Shown: in pieces, positions 18,379 to 29,000 of the stretch
How positions within the stretch are numbered: the first letter of the stretch is position 1
Layout: every line of letters starts with the position of its first letter
From: Nitrospirales bacterium
GTDB lineage: Bacteria; Nitrospirota; Nitrospiria; Nitrospirales; UBA8639
Direction of reading: 5' to 3'
NCBI GenBank assembly: GCA_029261235.1
Contig: JAJDBS010000079.1
Span: forward strand, 35,954-99,953
Length of the DNA stretch: 64,000 bases
Made by a program: the position numbers and the translations under genes
The notes under the pieces: generated by a model
What the model was told of the DNA's origin: nothing
The model's database searches: none
Seen by the model: the letters and a program-made list of their open reading frames with translations, nothing else

Positions 18379-19527
18379 ATGAAATATCGTATTGAGTTTG
18401 GGGATATCAAGATTGGAAATATTGCACGTGGTTATCTCGACCAGGCTTTAGAAAGAAATTGGATTTCAGAAGGTCCCAATGTGCATGAGTTTGAGAAACA
18501 GTTTGCCGATCTTTTTGGTTATACACACGCGATTGCCACGAGCTCGGGCACCGACGCGGGCATTGTCGCGATGAGTGCGCTGAGTGAATTTGGGGTGAAG
18601 AGGGGCGATGAGGTGGTGACTCCTGCTCTCAGTTTTACAGCGACAGCCAACTGCATACTCGCTGCGGGGCTCATCCCGAAATTCGTGGATGTTGAGCTCG
18701 ATACCCTCAATATGAATCCCGCATTAATTGAAGCAGCCATTACTCCTCGAACGTGCGCGATTCAAGTCGTACATACCATGGGAAAGCCATGTGCGATGAG
18801 AGAGATTCTAGATATTGCCAAGCGGCATGGTCTGCCGATCATTGAAGATGCTTGTGAGGCACATGGCGCACAGTTGCATGGGAAGGTCGTAGGTAGCTTT
18901 GGATTGATGGGGATTTTTAGTTGTTATGCCGCACATCTTATCTGTAGCGGGGAAGGGGGCATGATCGTCACGAATGATTCAAAGGTGAACGACATCTGTC
19001 GTTCCGTTAGAACGCACGGTCGTCGTGGCGGAGAATTGTATTTTCATTTCGATCGGGTAGGTTTCAATTCAAAAATGAATGATATGGAAGCTGCTATTGG
19101 ACTTGAAGGCGTAGCAACGTTTGAGGACAGTTTTAAAAAACGCCGAATGCTTCTGTTGACCTTGCAAGAGATGCTTCAACCATTGGAAGAAGAACTAATT
19201 ATCTATCGTGATGGTCCTGAAGAAATTACCTGTCCTCATGCGTTTCCTCTTGTTTTAAGAAAAGACACGGAAACGATTCATGAGCTCTACCAATTCCTAG
19301 AAAGTCGGGGAGTGCAATGTAAAACACTATTTGGATCATTGCCGACTCAGCATAAGGCGTTCGAATTCTTAGGTTACCGATTAGGTGATTTTCCCGTTGC
19401 AGAACGAATAGGAAAAACTGGCTTGCATTTTGGAATACATCAATATTTGGAACAAGGGGATCTTGATTTTATTCAGTCGTCTCTCGAAACCTATTTTTCA
19501 CGTGTGACTTCTAGAAAAGCGGGTTGA
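18379..19527 (+). CDS. DegT/DnrJ/EryC1-fold PLP protein with active-site His (ColD/E1 3-dehydratase-like)
   Basis: IATSSGTDAGIVA; IEDACEAHGA; FSCYAAHLICSGEGGMIVTND with His where aminotransferases have Lys. Confidence 0.85.
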   Translation: MKYRIEFGDIKIGNIARGYLDQALERNWISEGPNVHEFEKQFADLFGYTHAIATSSGTDAGIVAMSALSEFGVKRGDEVVTPALSFTATANCILAAGLIPKFVDVELDTLNMNPALIEAAITPRTCAIQVVHTMGKPCAMREILDIAKRHGLPIIEDACEAHGAQLHGKVVGSFGLMGIFSCYAAHLICSGEGGMIVTNDSKVNDICRSVRTHGRRGGELYFHFDRVGFNSKMNDMEAAIGLEGVATFEDSFKKRRMLLLTLQEMLQPLEEELIIYRDGPEEITCPHAFPLVLRKDTETIHELYQFLESRGVQCKTLFGSLPTQHKAFEFLGYRLGDFPVAERIGKTGLHFGIHQYLEQGDLDFIQSSLETYFSRVTSRKAG

Positions 19528-19557
19528 AAGAGAAAGAATAACCTTGAAGATATTTGG

Positions 19558-20811
19558 TTGCACAAGGATAAATTTGCGATGAAGCCCGAAGCCTTGGAGT
19601 TTTCAAAACGAGGACAACGTTTAATTGGACAGGAAATGTTCAAGGTCTTAGAACGCGCCAAAAAGATAGAGCGGCTCGGTCAGCATGTCTACCATCTGGA
19701 ATTAGGGAACTCTTGTTTCCCCCCTCCAGTTGAAGTGATTCAAACAACGATAGATGCTTTAGCCAATGGACATGTCGGGTATGTTCCTTCGGCAGGTCAC
19801 CCGAACTTGCGTGCGGCATTGGCGGAGCATTATACCGAACATGGGCGGCCCTGGGTCACTGAGAATTGCTTTGTCATCAGTCCAGCAAATTTGCTCATTA
19901 ATCAATTCTTAGACATGACGTGTAATGACGGAGATACTGTAGTTCTGTTCACCCCAGGATTTCCAACCTATTTTGCGGCGGCAAAATATATTGGCCTGAA
20001 CGTGAAGACCATTGCTCTGGAAAGTGAAAACGGTTATCACCTCACAAAACTAGCCATTGATCAAGCGGTGACCCAGAAGCCGAAGGCTATATTGATCAAT
20101 TCTGCCAATAATCCCACTGGTGCTGTTTATACGCAATCTAGTCTTGAGTATTTGATTCAACAATGTGAGCAACATGGTATTTGGGTATTGAGTGATGAAA
20201 CGTATGCTGAGCTCTGTTACCGATGGCCGTATTGGAGTTTGAGTGCCGTTGATTATTCCCGGCTCATTGTCATGTCCTCATTTTCAAAATCCTATGCGAT
20301 TCCAGGTTATCGGGTTGGATATGCGTTGGCACATCCTTTCGTAGCCTCGAAGCTCAATCTTTCTTGCTCCACGTTGTTTTCGTGTCTGCCATCATTTACT
20401 CAGGAGGGGTGTGTGGCAGCTCTCCAAGTTGGCGAGACCTATCTGGAAGAGGTGGGTGACTACTTCTCGAACATGACGGAACAATGTGCGGAGATGATTA
20501 ACCAATCGCAGATTCTAACTTGTTCGGTTCCTGAATCAGCGTTTTATCTCTTTATTGATATCCAAAAGACCAAACTCTCTGATCATGAGTTTTGCCAAAG
20601 ATTATTGCAAGAACAGCAAACAGCCTTAACTCCAGGAAGTAGTTTTGGGCCAGGGTTAGAATCCTATGTCCGCGCGTCTGTGAGTGGGGAAAAAGAAGAA
20701 GTCTTGGAAGGTATTAAGCGACTGGTTTCTTTTGCCTTGCAGTCGAAAGATTCAGGACCGTGGTTGCCTTCCGCTTCATCACAATTAAGTAAGGTGGGCC
20801 ATGCCGTCTAG
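19558..20811 (+). CDS. Class I/II PLP-dependent aminotransferase
   Basis: INSANNPTGAVY; WVLSDETYAELCY; SSFSKSYAIPGYRVGYA (catalytic Lys present). ATG at 19579 is an alternative start. Confidence 0.9.
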   Translation: MHKDKFAMKPEALEFSKRGQRLIGQEMFKVLERAKKIERLGQHVYHLELGNSCFPPPVEVIQTTIDALANGHVGYVPSAGHPNLRAALAEHYTEHGRPWVTENCFVISPANLLINQFLDMTCNDGDTVVLFTPGFPTYFAAAKYIGLNVKTIALESENGYHLTKLAIDQAVTQKPKAILINSANNPTGAVYTQSSLEYLIQQCEQHGIWVLSDETYAELCYRWPYWSLSAVDYSRLIVMSSFSKSYAIPGYRVGYALAHPFVASKLNLSCSTLFSCLPSFTQEGCVAALQVGETYLEEVGDYFSNMTEQCAEMINQSQILTCSVPESAFYLFIDIQKTKLSDHEFCQRLLQEQQTALTPGSSFGPGLESYVRASVSGEKEEVLEGIKRLVSFALQSKDSGPWLPSASSQLSKVGHAV

Positions 20812-22303
20812 ATTAGATCTTCTATTAGTGACTCCGCCAAGTCGTTTGCAAGTTTATCAGGAATTGAGTCATTCACTTGCGGCCATTGAACCACCGGTCT
20901 GGTCTGGCTTGCTTGCCACATTTGTTCGATCGAAGGGGTTTTCCGTTGAAATTCTTGATGCGGAAGTGCTTGGCCTTGGCCCAGAGGAAACAGCCCAACA
21001 GATTGTGGATCGTCATGCGGTGCTCACGGTATTCATGATCTATGGGCAACAGCCCTCAGCGTCAACACAATGCATGCCTGCTGGTAGACGAGTCTGCAAA
21101 TTAGTTGATGAAGCAGCAACAGAACTGCCGACCTTAGTGATAGGAACCCATCCATCAGCGCTACCGCAGCAAACATTGCGCGAGGAACCGTATCGGTATG
21201 TTTGTGAAGGGGAAGGGCCGTACACCGTCGTAGGGTTATTGAATGCGCTGCGATCTGGAGGGCAAGACCTTCAAGGAGTGCCAGGCTTATGGTATTGGGA
21301 AAATGGGCACATTCACCATAATAGCCCAGCGGGAAAAATTTTGGATTTAGACAGAGAGCTCTCAAAACAAACATGGGATTTATTACCCATGCCAGGGTAT
21401 CGGGCTCATAATTGGCATTGCTTTGATGATTTAGAGAGTCGTATCGGGTATGCCTCGATTCAGACCAGTCTTGGCTGTCCGTATAAATGTTCCTTTTGTT
21501 GCATCAACGCTCCTTTTGGGGGTGCAGGGATTCGTTACTGGAGTAGCGAATGCGTGATTAGACAAATTGATGAACTGGTGTATACGTATGGAATCACGAA
21601 TATCAAAATTCCAGACGAGATGTTTGTCCTCAATCGTCGCCATGTTTTGAGCTTGTGTGACGCAATTATAGAACGAGGTTATAAATTAAATATTTGGGCC
21701 TATGCCCGAGTAGATACCGTCCAAGATGAAGTCTTGGAAAAGCTTCGAACTGCTGGATTTCGTTGGTTAGGGTTGGGAATAGAATCGGGCAGTCAACATG
21801 TCCGAGATGGTGTGGAGAAAGGACGATTTGGCAGTACGGATATTTTACGTACGGTCGAACGGATCAAAAACCATGGTATTTATGTTGCCGCCAATTACAT
21901 TTTCGGTCTTCCGGACGATACGTACTCTAGTATGGAGGAAACTTTAGGTCTTGCGTTGGCACTGAATGCGGAATGGGCTAATTTTTATTGCGCGATGGCC
22001 TATCCAGGGTCTCCTCTTCATGCTTTGGCTAAAGAAAAAGGATGGACCTTGCCTGAGGATCAGGGCGGTCCGGGTTGGATCGGATATTCACAACATGGGT
22101 ATGACACCTTGCCTTTACCCACAGAGTCATTAACGGCGACACAAGTTTTGGCCTTCCGAGATTCCGCTTTTAGTAAATACTTTTCTTCTTCTTCTTACTT
22201 GAAAAATTTGAAAGAAAAATTTGGAGATAGCGTTGTGCGTCATGTTGAAGAAATGAATGGGCATACAATTCGCCGTCGGCATCATGAAAAAGTTGCCGTG
22301 TGA
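20801..22303 (+). CDS. B12-binding-domain radical SAM protein
   Basis: N-terminal cobalamin-binding-like region; TSLGCPYKCSFCCINAPF cluster motif; GIESGSQHVRDGVEKG. Confidence 0.92.
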   Translation: MPSRLDLLLVTPPSRLQVYQELSHSLAAIEPPVWSGLLATFVRSKGFSVEILDAEVLGLGPEETAQQIVDRHAVLTVFMIYGQQPSASTQCMPAGRRVCKLVDEAATELPTLVIGTHPSALPQQTLREEPYRYVCEGEGPYTVVGLLNALRSGGQDLQGVPGLWYWENGHIHHNSPAGKILDLDRELSKQTWDLLPMPGYRAHNWHCFDDLESRIGYASIQTSLGCPYKCSFCCINAPFGGAGIRYWSSECVIRQIDELVYTYGITNIKIPDEMFVLNRRHVLSLCDAIIERGYKLNIWAYARVDTVQDEVLEKLRTAGFRWLGLGIESGSQHVRDGVEKGRFGSTDILRTVERIKNHGIYVAANYIFGLPDDTYSSMEETLGLALALNAEWANFYCAMAYPGSPLHALAKEKGWTLPEDQGGPGWIGYSQHGYDTLPLPTESLTATQVLAFRDSAFSKYFSSSSYLKNLKEKFGDSVVRHVEEMNGHTIRRRHHEKVAV

Positions 22304-22373
22304 ATTCGGTCTGAAAAATGGGAACTCTTTGCCGATGCAATCATAGAGAGAATGTTAAGGAAAAGGTGGTCAC

Positions 22374-24212
22374 ATGATGAAAGTTGCAGATTATGTCATT
22401 CAATATTTAGCTGATCAGGGTATCGACAAAATGTTTGTGGTCTATGGAGCAGCCAATGGAGATCTCATCGATGCTTTCACGAGGACTTCCCATACTCAAT
22501 ACGTGGCTGTGATGCATGAACAGGCCGGAGGTTTTGCCGCTGAGGGCTATGCCAAAATTTCAGGAAAACCTGGTGTGGCCATCGCAACTAGTGGCCCTGG
22601 TGGCATGAATTTACTGACCTCGATGGGAAATTGCTTTTACGACTCAATCCCATGTGTATTTTTAACAGGACAGATTAATACCAAATTTCTTAGGCCAGAT
22701 CCCTCTATTCGACAGGTTGGTTTTCAAGAAACAGATATCGTGGGTATGGCCACACCGGTGACCAAGTATGCGAAATTAGTCCTCAACCCTCAAGATATTC
22801 GGTATGAATTGGAAAAGGCACTTTGGCTTTGCCAAAACGGCCGTCCTGGACCTGTCCTGCTGGATTTGCCAATGGACGTACAAAAAACTGAAATAGACGA
22901 AGCAACGTTGACTGGCTACGATCCCACTCCAGCCGTGCAGACTTACAATACTGAAACCCTAGATTTTCAAATTCAGGGTTTGGTTGATGATCTTGCTCAA
23001 GCGAAGCGACCCTGTATGCTTGTGGGCGGTGGAGTGAGGCTGGCTGATGCACAGGATCTCGTTCGAGAATTGGCTGCGACTCTCAAAATTCCCTGTTTTC
23101 CGACATGGAATGCTCTCGACATCATTACGTCAGATTTTGACTGGTATGGAGGGCGAGTGGGTACCTATGGTGGTGCTGGAAGAAATTTCGGCATACAAAA
23201 CTGTGATCTGTTATTAGCAGTCGGGAGTCGCATATCAGGTCGAATAACCGGAGGTAATGTTAGTTCGTTTGCAAGGGGAGCAAAAAAATATGTTGTGGAT
23301 GTTGATGAAGCACTCTTGCAACGAAAATTACAGCAATTGCCCTTTGATGTGAACGTCCTGTGTGATGCCAAAATGTTTATTCAACGATTGCTCCTGACGT
23401 TGAATAGAAACGGAACGAAACAGCATTTCCCTTCTTGGGAAGGGTGGATGGCTCAGGTGAGAACTTGGAAAGAACAATACGATCCTGTCCGACCTGAGTT
23501 CTTCGAGAACCAGGAGCACGTTCATCCCTATGCCTTTATGCGAGTCCTTTCTCAAAAAATGGGACAAACCGATATCTTGGTTGGCGATTGTGGCGGAAAC
23601 ATCGTGGTGAGTAATCATAGTTTTGAAACCAAATATGGGCAAAGAAATTTGACGAACAATGGCAATTCACCAATGGGGTTTTCATTCGCTGGAGCTATGG
23701 GTGCCTGGTTCGCAGATCCAAGTCGTCGGGTGGTGTGTACGATAGGGGATGGGGGTTTTAATATGAACCTTCAGGAACTGCAGACGTTTTTGAATTATGG
23801 GGTAAACGTCAAAACCTTCATCTTGAATAATCATATCTATGGAATCACGAAAGCCTTTCAGGAAACAAATTTCCAAGGAAGGGCGGAGGCCTGTGGGCCG
23901 GTTGGCTACAATCCTCCGGATTTTCTCAAAATTGTGGAGGCCTATGGGGTTAAGACGGTACGGATAGAAGATCAGATCAATATGGCAGATCAAATCGATC
24001 AAGTACTCAATTCCGATGAAGCGGTTGTTTGTGATGTGAATATGCATGAGTTTCATACATACGAGCCAAGAATATTTGGATGGAAAACCCCAATCGAAGA
24101 TATGTATCCCTATTTGCCGCGTGAAGAATTTCGAGCAAATATGGTTATTGAACCTTTGGAAGATTGGAAAAATCCGGTGTATCCGGATGTGGTTCATTCG
24201 AAGGCCAGCTAG
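22374..24212 (+). CDS. Thiamine pyrophosphate-dependent enzyme, acetolactate-synthase-like
   Basis: VMHEQAGGFAAEGYAKISGKPGVAIATSGPGGMNLLTSMGNCFYDSIPCVFLTGQ; TPP site TIGDGGFNMNLQELQTFLNYGVNVKTFILNN. Confidence 0.92.
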   Translation: MMKVADYVIQYLADQGIDKMFVVYGAANGDLIDAFTRTSHTQYVAVMHEQAGGFAAEGYAKISGKPGVAIATSGPGGMNLLTSMGNCFYDSIPCVFLTGQINTKFLRPDPSIRQVGFQETDIVGMATPVTKYAKLVLNPQDIRYELEKALWLCQNGRPGPVLLDLPMDVQKTEIDEATLTGYDPTPAVQTYNTETLDFQIQGLVDDLAQAKRPCMLVGGGVRLADAQDLVRELAATLKIPCFPTWNALDIITSDFDWYGGRVGTYGGAGRNFGIQNCDLLLAVGSRISGRITGGNVSSFARGAKKYVVDVDEALLQRKLQQLPFDVNVLCDAKMFIQRLLLTLNRNGTKQHFPSWEGWMAQVRTWKEQYDPVRPEFFENQEHVHPYAFMRVLSQKMGQTDILVGDCGGNIVVSNHSFETKYGQRNLTNNGNSPMGFSFAGAMGAWFADPSRRVVCTIGDGGFNMNLQELQTFLNYGVNVKTFILNNHIYGITKAFQETNFQGRAEACGPVGYNPPDFLKIVEAYGVKTVRIEDQINMADQIDQVLNSDEAVVCDVNMHEFHTYEPRIFGWKTPIEDMYPYLPREEFRANMVIEPLEDWKNPVYPDVVHSKAS

Positions 24213-24324
24213 TTAGGGTCTGGAAATGAGATGGAGAGCCAGATCGAAGTTTGAAAGCTTAACTCATGATAGAGAAATCTGATAGCGAGAATATTTTCAG
24301 GGAATTTCCTAGGAGGACCAGCCA

Positions 24325-25968
24325 ATGAAAGTTGTCATGTTGTTTCCTTCATGGACTGGAGTGTATGGAGGCCTCATAAGATATTTTGCAAAGCGTTCTT
24401 CAACTTGGCCCCCTTTAAATTTAGCTTTGTTAGCAGCGATAGCTGAGCAGCATGGGCATGAGGTAGAAATCATTGATGGAGAGGTCGAAGGCTACTCCAA
24501 CGAAGAAATTGTGAAAAGAGCGTTGTTACGAAATCCTGATCTGATTGCGATGACGGCGACGAGTCCTTTTTTTCACATCAATAAGGCTGTTGCAGAGTTG
24601 CTGAAACAAAGAGCTCCTAAGGTTCCTGTGGTCATTGGGGGACCACATATCACGATAATGAAAGAAAAAGCATTTGCTCGGGCATTTGACTTTGCATTTG
24701 TGAGCGAAGCAGAAAATAGCTGGCCACAATTCTTGGATCATTATGAAAATGGAAAGGATATCTCCGAAATTAAGGGATTAATTTATTGGGAAAATGGAGA
24801 AATCAAATCGACTGGACAGCCGGATGATATTGAAGAAATTGATTCACTGCCGTTTCCTGCCAGACATTTACTTCCCATGGAGCAGTATAAGCTGGGTACC
24901 TTACATGGTAGGAAGAATTTTACTTCGATTCAAACGATGCGGGGATGTCCATGGAAATGTATTTTTTGTGCATCGGCAGCTCTCAAGACAACTTCCATGC
25001 GCGTGCGTTCTCCAAAATCTGTGGTTGCCGAAATGAAATCTGTCGTCAAACAATTGGGCATTCGTCATTTTTATATCGTTGACGATGTCATGACTCTTTG
25101 GAGAGAGCATATTATTGAAATCTGTGACTTGATCGATCGTGAAGGACTTGTTGTGACACTGGAAGGAAGCACCAGAGCAAATCTCGTCGATGATTCATTG
25201 ATTGAACGATTGACGAAGAGTGGCCTGATACGGTTGTCGTTTGGATTAGAGACGGTTGACTCAGAAATGCGGAAGACCATGAAAAAGCAAGTACCCTTAG
25301 AACACTACGTGAAGGCCAATGCGACCTGCAATCGTCATGGGGTTGAAGCGTTGAACTCAGTCATGATTGGACTTCCAGGAGAAACACGGGAGACGGTACA
25401 GCAGACGCTTGATTTTCTTGGAAATTCTCGTGATGTTAAACAAGCAAATTTCGCAATTGCCGTTCCGTATCCTGGCACCGAGTTTCATGATATGGCGGTT
25501 GATGGAAACCATGGCATTGAACTCATGACAAAAGATTTTTCTGAATACCGACGGTATGGGAGTGCAGTGACTTCAGTGAATGGTCTGACTCCCCAAGACT
25601 TGATCGAGCTACAGAATGAAGGATTCGTGCGTATTTATTCAGCCCCGTGGCGGTGGAGACCGATGATTAAAAAACAGGGAATTTTGGGTGGAGTGCTTAC
25701 CCTGTTCCGTGTGGGGCAGCTGGTCATGAGAAAACTGATTCCACGTTCTGTCCTCACAAGGGAGTCACGAAAACTTGGCCAATTACCAGAGCCGCTCTTC
25801 TCTGAATCTTCCATTCCAAAAGGAGAGCATTTGAATGATGAAAATGGTAAGCCGATACAAGAGCCTGCCCTTGAGCATAGTCCTACGCTCATTCAAGTGT
25901 CTAGCCATAAAAATCATGAACCTGTTACTGCTGGCCATTTCGGGACTCCGAATAGTCCTAATTTTTAA
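24325..25968 (+). CDS. B12-binding-domain radical SAM protein (second)
   Basis: PPLNLALLAAIAEQHGHEVEIIDGE; QTMRGCPWKCIFCASA; RLSFGLETVDSEMRKTMKKQ. Confidence 0.92.
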   Translation: MKVVMLFPSWTGVYGGLIRYFAKRSSTWPPLNLALLAAIAEQHGHEVEIIDGEVEGYSNEEIVKRALLRNPDLIAMTATSPFFHINKAVAELLKQRAPKVPVVIGGPHITIMKEKAFARAFDFAFVSEAENSWPQFLDHYENGKDISEIKGLIYWENGEIKSTGQPDDIEEIDSLPFPARHLLPMEQYKLGTLHGRKNFTSIQTMRGCPWKCIFCASAALKTTSMRVRSPKSVVAEMKSVVKQLGIRHFYIVDDVMTLWREHIIEICDLIDREGLVVTLEGSTRANLVDDSLIERLTKSGLIRLSFGLETVDSEMRKTMKKQVPLEHYVKANATCNRHGVEALNSVMIGLPGETRETVQQTLDFLGNSRDVKQANFAIAVPYPGTEFHDMAVDGNHGIELMTKDFSEYRRYGSAVTSVNGLTPQDLIELQNEGFVRIYSAPWRWRPMIKKQGILGGVLTLFRVGQLVMRKLIPRSVLTRESRKLGQLPEPLFSESSIPKGEHLNDENGKPIQEPALEHSPTLIQVSSHKNHEPVTAGHFGTPNSPNF

Positions 25969-26042
25969 CCAAAGGGTTTTCTCTTTTCCCTTAAGTAAGG
26001 GGAATGACATAAAAGTGGTTTCTAAAAAACGAGGCATTTCCA

Positions 26043-29000
26043 ATGAACGACAAGACTCTGAATCAACAGTTTTTCATCAACAAAGGAAAAAAACCAAAGA
26101 TCTTGCTTGTTCCATTGGAAGCGAATTCCTGGACCAATGCTCGGGGTCTACCTCATTCTTTAAATTTTGGGTATGTCGATGGATTAGAGGCTAATGGCGT
26201 GGAATGTCTTATGATTCCTGCCCAGCTTATGGGAGAAAAACCTATCTCTGAACTGTCGTCGACATCCTGGCTTAGGCATATTAAAACCATTTGTGCAGGA
26301 CACGAGTTTGATCAGGTTTGGTTCGAGATGGTGCATAGTTATCTCGATGATGTTTTTTTAGATTGGATCGTCACTCGAGTGCCTGTCCGTCTGGGTTGTA
26401 TGTATGAAAATTTTGAGATTTCTGAGGACGAGTATGCCCAAAATCCGGAAGGCGCAGAAAGAAGAAAGGCCAATGTCTCCAAGCATTTGCCCTATGCCAC
26501 GCATGTGATGGTTATCGATGAACATGAGGTCGAGAAAGTTCGGGCTGGTACGGGCAAACCCACCATTTGGTTTCCAAATGGAATAGCTTCACGTTTTATC
26601 TGTGATACACCATTGCCTAGTTCCAATGCTCATGCGGTCTTTTTTGGTGCGTTGTATAGTAAGCGACAAGGGTGGCTGGATCATCCTGAATTGGAAAATT
26701 TGTTTGTTCGTCCCAATACGTCTCCAGAAGTTGCTACCAAATTCCCAGAACTATTTGACGAACTTCAGATCGTGACTCAACAAAATCTTGGCATAAGAAA
26801 CGACATTGATCATCATGATCTTACTCAATATTTGAATGCCCTAAAACCCATACGAGAACAGTGTACTTCACTCTTTTTGTCTGGTCTTCAGGCTGGCTGT
26901 GCCGTGGTGAACCTTCCTCAATTTGCTAGGGTCTATGCCAGTAGAGTCGTCGAGGGAATGGCTGCCGGACGCCCAGTCATTGCGGCCGAGATTCCTGACA
27001 GTCCACGAGCAAAAGTATTATTCGAGGATGGAAAGGAAATTCTTTTGTTCCGGTCAGATGATCCTACTCAGTTGTCCCATCATATTCGTCGGATTCAACA
27101 TGATCCGGAATTTGCTCGTCGAATTGCCGCCAATGCTCAGCACAGACTTCGGTCGTGTTACACCAGTGAAATCCTGGTTGGCCAGGTTCTTCATTGGCTA
27201 GAAACGGGGCAAGTACCAATCTTCGAGGATAGAGACCGTTTACCATCACTTAGGAAAACGGTTGGAGTAAAGACGTTGAAACAACATTCTTCAAATCATC
27301 AAGATCCACCTGGAACTCACCAACATGACAAGCTCCATTGGCTATCTTTTCAGCAAGTAAAAAATAGCACTCAAGCTTTGAGTGAACCGTTTCTGCAATG
27401 GGTTCGGGATGTTGGCCATGTCGATGTGTTTATTGAGACCGGAACATTTCTTGGCGATACCGCGGAAATTGCAAGTAGGGTTTTCAGCGAAGTTCACACT
27501 ATTGAATTGAGCGATGAGATCTACCAGAAGGCCCAAAAACGTCTTGAACGATATGTGAACTGCCACGCTCATAGGGGAGACTCGCCGATCGTTTTGGAAC
27601 GCATCCTTCCCCATATTAAAGGGAATATTCTTTTTTGGCTTGATGGTCATTACAGCGGAGGAATTACCGCTAAGACCAATAAGAATACCCCGATTCTTGA
27701 TGAATTATTGGCCACCGAGAAAAGTGGTCTCACTGATCCGTTCATCCTCATTGATGATATTCGACTTTTTCAGAAGACCTCTGATCAATTTATTTCGGAA
27801 TCGTCTCTTGATGGGTACCCGACAGTCCATGAAGTTTGGATGGCCATCAAACGTTTGGGCTCCAACTACCAACTTGCCATTATTGGGGATAGTGCATTGT
27901 TCTATCCCAAACATACTGGCATTGTCGTGTCTTCTGTTGTCGAAGGCTGCACGATGAGCAGACTCTTTGACGGAGACAGTCTTGCCCTTGAAAGTGTTCT
28001 TGCAGGTGAAAATGCGATTGTTCAAGCAAGCGGGGTGGAGTTGGAGGTCATTCAACAATTACCACAAGCGTTTGCTGCAGATGAGGTCTTTGGGCTGGGA
28101 AGTCATTATCGTCTTTGGTATGGACTGACGCTCATGGGTCAGGGGGAATATTCCCAAGCAGTTGAACAATTTCAAAAAGCGATGAATCTTGGTCTTTCTC
28201 ATTGGCGAGTAGATTGGTATCTGGCCAAAGCTGCTCATGAAGCAGGCCATTCAGAGAATGCTCTATCGGCTCTTCGTCGGGTACTGGTGGTTGTGCCAGA
28301 ATTTCGTGAGGCGCAGGAATTGTCTGCTGAACTAATGCATGGAGAAAGTCGTACTCACTCTTCTATATTTGATGATGCCAAGAAGACCTTGAATGGTCAA
28401 AAAGTTTTGACGGGCCATCTAGAAGAGATTTGCCAAGCTGGAAAAGTTGCCAGTGGAGGAACCCTTCGTCTTCACCTTGGTTGCGGTCAAAATCACCTTG
28501 CAGGGTATGTCAATGTAGATTTTCCAGTCTCCGAGCATGATGTCATGACACCAAAGGCTGATCTTTTCATTGATATCTTACAGATAAAACTTCCAGAAGC
28601 GACGGTTGACGAAGTCCGTTCCCATCATATGTTTGAACATTTTTCCCGAGTTACGGCTTTGGCGCTTTTGATTCGATGGCATCAATGGTTGAAAGTCGGG
28701 GGAAGACTCAGGATAGAAACACCTGATTTTCTTGGCAGCGCCAAGACTTTTTGTAGTCAAGATTCGTGGAGAGTCAAAATGGGCCTCATACGGCATCTTG
28801 CTGGAGATCAATCCTCACATTGGGGGTATCATCTTGATGATTGGTTTCCAGAGCGGTTTGAGCATACATTCAGAAAGCTTGGGTTTGAATCGGTCGAAGT
28901 GCGGTCATGGAAGTGGGAACATGAACCTTTTCTGGCAAATGTCGACGTTGTTGGGGTTAAGACCCAGCAGATTGCATTATCAGAACTACTCCGTCGCGCT

